64,000 bases of DNA from JBBATK01 sp044228685 (GTDB lineage Bacteria > Bacteroidota > Ignavibacteria > Kapaibacteriales > NICIL-2): the NCBI GenBank assembly GCA_044228685.1, contig JBGAUL010000008.1:76151-140150 (forward strand). Direction: 5' to 3'. A model generated the notes under the pieces. It worked only from the letters and a program-made list of their open reading frames with translations, was not told where the DNA came from and did no database searches. Numbering within the stretch: position 1 is the stretch's first letter; each line of letters starts with the position of its first letter. A program made the position numbers and the translations under genes. Below are positions 62,901 through 64,000 of the stretch, piece by piece.

Positions 62901-63583
62901 CCACCTGAAGGCAACTCGATAAGAGATTTCCATGTGAGGTTGCCGAGAGAGTCTGATTGTAAGTACTGAGATTGACTGGGAGCAATCAAAGGCCAACGAT
63001 ACTTGATGTCCTTGAGTTGTTCGCCTGAGCTGAAGCTGGACGCAAAAGTTCCGGCAGGATTAACGAAGGATAGCGATGAAGCTCCGGTGGTCTGACTCAA
63101 ACGAAGATCTCCGGCGAGGTCTAAAGCTGCTCGTGGATTAGCCGTGCCAATTCCCACTTTTCCATCAGCTGTGAGACGCATACGCTCAGTCGCATTGGTT
63201 TTAAAAATCAAGGCGTTAGAGTCAAGACTTCCCAAAAAGTTGAGTGAAGTCAGACCAGTATTACCGCCGATATTCCAAGCGAGTTCGGAGGAGATTCCCG
63301 ACCATATCGGATTCTGCGGGGTGCCTCGATTATACTCAAAGCTGTTCGCTGTGGCATTAAAAATAAGCAAGCTCTTTGCCGGCAAGACTATGGCATCGCG
63401 CTGTACTTGAGATAGTCTCGGTACTAAGAGACCCTTATTCTGCGACACAATGTCGAGTATGGCAGAAGAATCAGGTGTTTCGGTTCCAATACCAACATTG
63501 TCGTCGGCCTTGGCAATGAATGCCGCTGACACGAAGAGACTTAGAACCAAAGAACATCGAACTACTAAGGATCGAAACATCAT
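59978..63583 (-). CDS. Secreted modular protein resembling phage tail fibres
   Basis: A 1,201-residue exported protein (signal MMFRSLVVRCSLVLSLFVSA). The mature part opens with NVGIGTETPDSSAILDIVS and KGLLVPRLSQVQRDAI, a module also repeated near the C-terminal third. Three modules contain RWYEPxxxGNNYxxFxA followed by YTLPAADG or YTWPAASG-type strands and GNLNWTN-type turns. The last 140 residues (KSSDQSIANSTALQDD ... GSSASDFRLKWAQNSSSI ... KKNSYLKFTRVQ) match, from memory, a beta-sandwich domain frequent in phage structural proteins. Glycine/asparagine-rich composition fits a trimeric fibre. The frame is open 24 codons further upstream but the signal peptide starts at 63583. First gene of the surface cluster. 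Confidence 0.8.
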   Translation of the reverse strand: MMFRSLVVRCSLVLSLFVSAAFIAKADDNVGIGTETPDSSAILDIVSQNKGLLVPRLSQVQRDAIVLPAKSLLIFNATANSFEYNRGTPQNPIWSGISSELAWNIGGNTGLTSLNFLGSLDSNALIFKTNATERMRLTADGKVGIGTANPRAALDLAGDLRLSQTTGASSLSFVNPAGTFASSFSSGEQLKDIKYRWPLIAPSQSQYLQSDSLGNLTWKSLIELPSGGTNINSTLIWNGTNWVTNPGVTINNNTVNIGGKNLQGFLNLYDGDTNYVDLRVQNLNNNRVYIIPEVGDTAYFVMTKGDQIIGGNKSFSSSVSLLGGTDLRWYEPTINGNNYVAFKAPALANDVTYTLPAADGSAGQVLSTNGSGAMSWVNANTGVSGSGITGKIAYWTSPTSLGSTSLLALDTVNNFLGIGISNPTSRLTVNNGNIAVTNNNGTAGEIRWYEPSSGGNNYISFKAPLLATDLNFTWPNSGGTNGQVLGTDGNGNLNWTNALTNTTGWSTGGNAGTSAATNFIGTTDNQPLVVRANNAEVMRFNANGNIGIGTQNPGQKLAVEGSLGILEGGNSPTFHTIFKGADQSADVNYTLPANQGAANTVLSNDGAGNLGWNTISALGGVGGTGTTGTLAFWSSTTNLSNSTLLSFNSTTNNLGIGTSNPGSRLEVSNGNLSLTNNNNIASELRWYEPSGAGNNYTAFRAQAQAANLTYTWPAASGSNGQFLSWNAGDTLSWTGVNTLAWALNGNSGTNPNSPNLNFLGTTDNQSMAFRTNNLERIRLRSDGGIVMGANTNLNNSYGKIQINDNSTSNNYAALGIVSGGVVGGANTVTMALQASKQTTSTTNVAGYFIASSGSNNYGVVVGNGGDVYLGQVDSLTPPALRNSILANGNPNRTYAHHLNLSGELVTSQQSGGFGPGNVGQILISQGSSSAPQWASPAQVLGNTVWAQGGNSIATEQGLGTTSNTALPIVTNGAERMRVTADGRVGIGTNAPAASAQTDIFSTSKGILIPRMSSAQRDAIASPAEGLMVFVTTSSEEGFWYHDATRWLPLSSSVSANSTVVVKRKSSDQSIANSTALQDDSDMGMTLGANQVYEIDGMVEFSSASVDPDAAFGFSNPSGATVNISYTATNGSPTSFTSGVNTGVTSSSVEVGAGQISVVHLHGIVEMGSSASDFRLKWAQNSSSINSTTLKKNSYLKFTRVQ
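61500..62625 (-). repeat. Internal repeats encoding RWYEP modules of the fibre-like protein
   Basis: On the plus strand the sequence G(G)(T/C)TCGTACCAACG recurs near 61518, 62232 and 62587, each followed on the coding strand by similar GNNYxxFxA codons. The units are diverged at the DNA level, so they are not recent copies. Confidence 0.7.
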
Positions 63584-64000
63584 AAAAAGCCAGTATACGA
63601 ATGAATATGCGGTGAATTTGACAATGCAATTGATACCACTTGGCACCAACGCCACGATTCAGCACACCAGGAACATCTTAAAAGGTGCGACGGCTGTTAT
63701 ACTAAGACTAACTGCAGCCGGTTTCCCTGAAGTTGTACACATGTGAATGAAGAGATACGAACCGACTCCTTCACTCGATGCACTGCACTCATCTGGAAGT
63801 TCTGCTCCCAGATGTTTCAATTTAGAACCACTTTCTGACTAGCTTCAATACGTACTTATCCGTAATTCGTACACAGATTTGAGTCGCCACGAAGCAAATC
63901 ACAAGCTCAAGAACATAGTTCTTGCCGTATCGTCGGTTATCGACAGCAGTTTTGAGTTCAGTAGTATTCAATCAGAGAAAAGGTTGATTTTCAGCTCTCA
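63584..64000 (+). other. Gene-free stretch upstream of the fibre-like gene
   Basis: About 417 bases with no convincing gene on either strand. It should hold the promoter of the surface-protein cluster, but no clear TTTG/TAnnTTTG pair stands out. An inverted repeat CATCTGG / CCAGATG with an 11-base loop lies at 63790-63814. Confidence 0.5.

Noticed and set aside
59978..63583. Prophage remnant
   Set aside because: The fibre-like protein has a Sec signal peptide, and no integrase, capsid, tail or lysis genes are present nearby.
63822..63971. 49-codon minus-strand frame starting with TTG (RRYGKNYVLELVICF ...)
   Set aside because: Too short, no ATG or ribosome site, and no recognisable family. 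It is treated as chance.

Overview
The window looks like chromosome from a member of the Bacteroidota/Chlorobiota (FCB) superphylum, most like a Kapabacteria or Ignavibacteria-type lineage. The reasons are several secreted proteins ending in type IX secretion (T9SS) sorting domains, a GWxTD-domain protein, a cytochrome b558-type succinate dehydrogenase, a YpdA-type reductase (bacillithiol world), Bacteroidota-style promoters (TTTG ... TAnnTTTG) and moderate GC. No photosynthesis genes are visible. The genus assignment is inference from gene content only.

Layout. 1-2.4 kb: sdhC and the 5' part of sdhA on the minus strand. 2.7-6.6 kb: an outer-membrane barrel protein and two amino-acid permeases. 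6.8-9.8 kb: peroxiredoxin, a Nif3-like protein, a coiled-coil zinc-ribbon protein, RNase P RNA and an HPt phosphotransfer protein. 9.8-15 kb: a CsgG/LpoB-like secreted protein, agmatinase, dapD, a small membrane protein, a Memo-family protein with a PqqD-like front domain, and xseA-xseB. 15.1-19.5 kb: a tightly overlapped operon ispF, sensor histidine kinase, ruvX/yqgF, GWxTD protein. 19.5-27 kb: an ABC-2 permease pair, a 1,010-residue FG-GAP/ASPIC T9SS substrate, murQ and an ABC exporter. 27-31.6 kb: a lipoprotein, an ATP-grasp ligase, a decayed esterase, tRNA-Ala(GGC), tRNA-Asp(GUC) and ypdA. 31.7-40.7 kb: a peptide-binding lipoprotein, Sua5, HPr and enzyme I, folB-folK, dnaG and dapA. 40.8-46.1 kb: a giant SBBP-repeat T9SS substrate. 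46.2-49.6 kb: a GroES-like protein, feoAB and pdxJ. 49.6-51.8 kb: a CHASE-PAS protein with a degenerate kinase core.

From 63.6 kb down to 51.9 kb, six secreted or outer-membrane proteins lie in one direction and end at one strong terminator: a phage-tail-fibre-like modular protein, three proteins rich in NxG-type repeats, a T9SS-sorted protein and an OmpA-family porin-like protein. This cluster is the best candidate for an undescribed surface structure. Other points of interest are a palindrome over the feoAB promoter, a frameshift at an A7 run together with a missing C-terminus in the esterase, a CHASE-PAS receptor that has lost its phospho-acceptor histidine, and a textbook Bacteroidota promoter in front of the tRNA pair.
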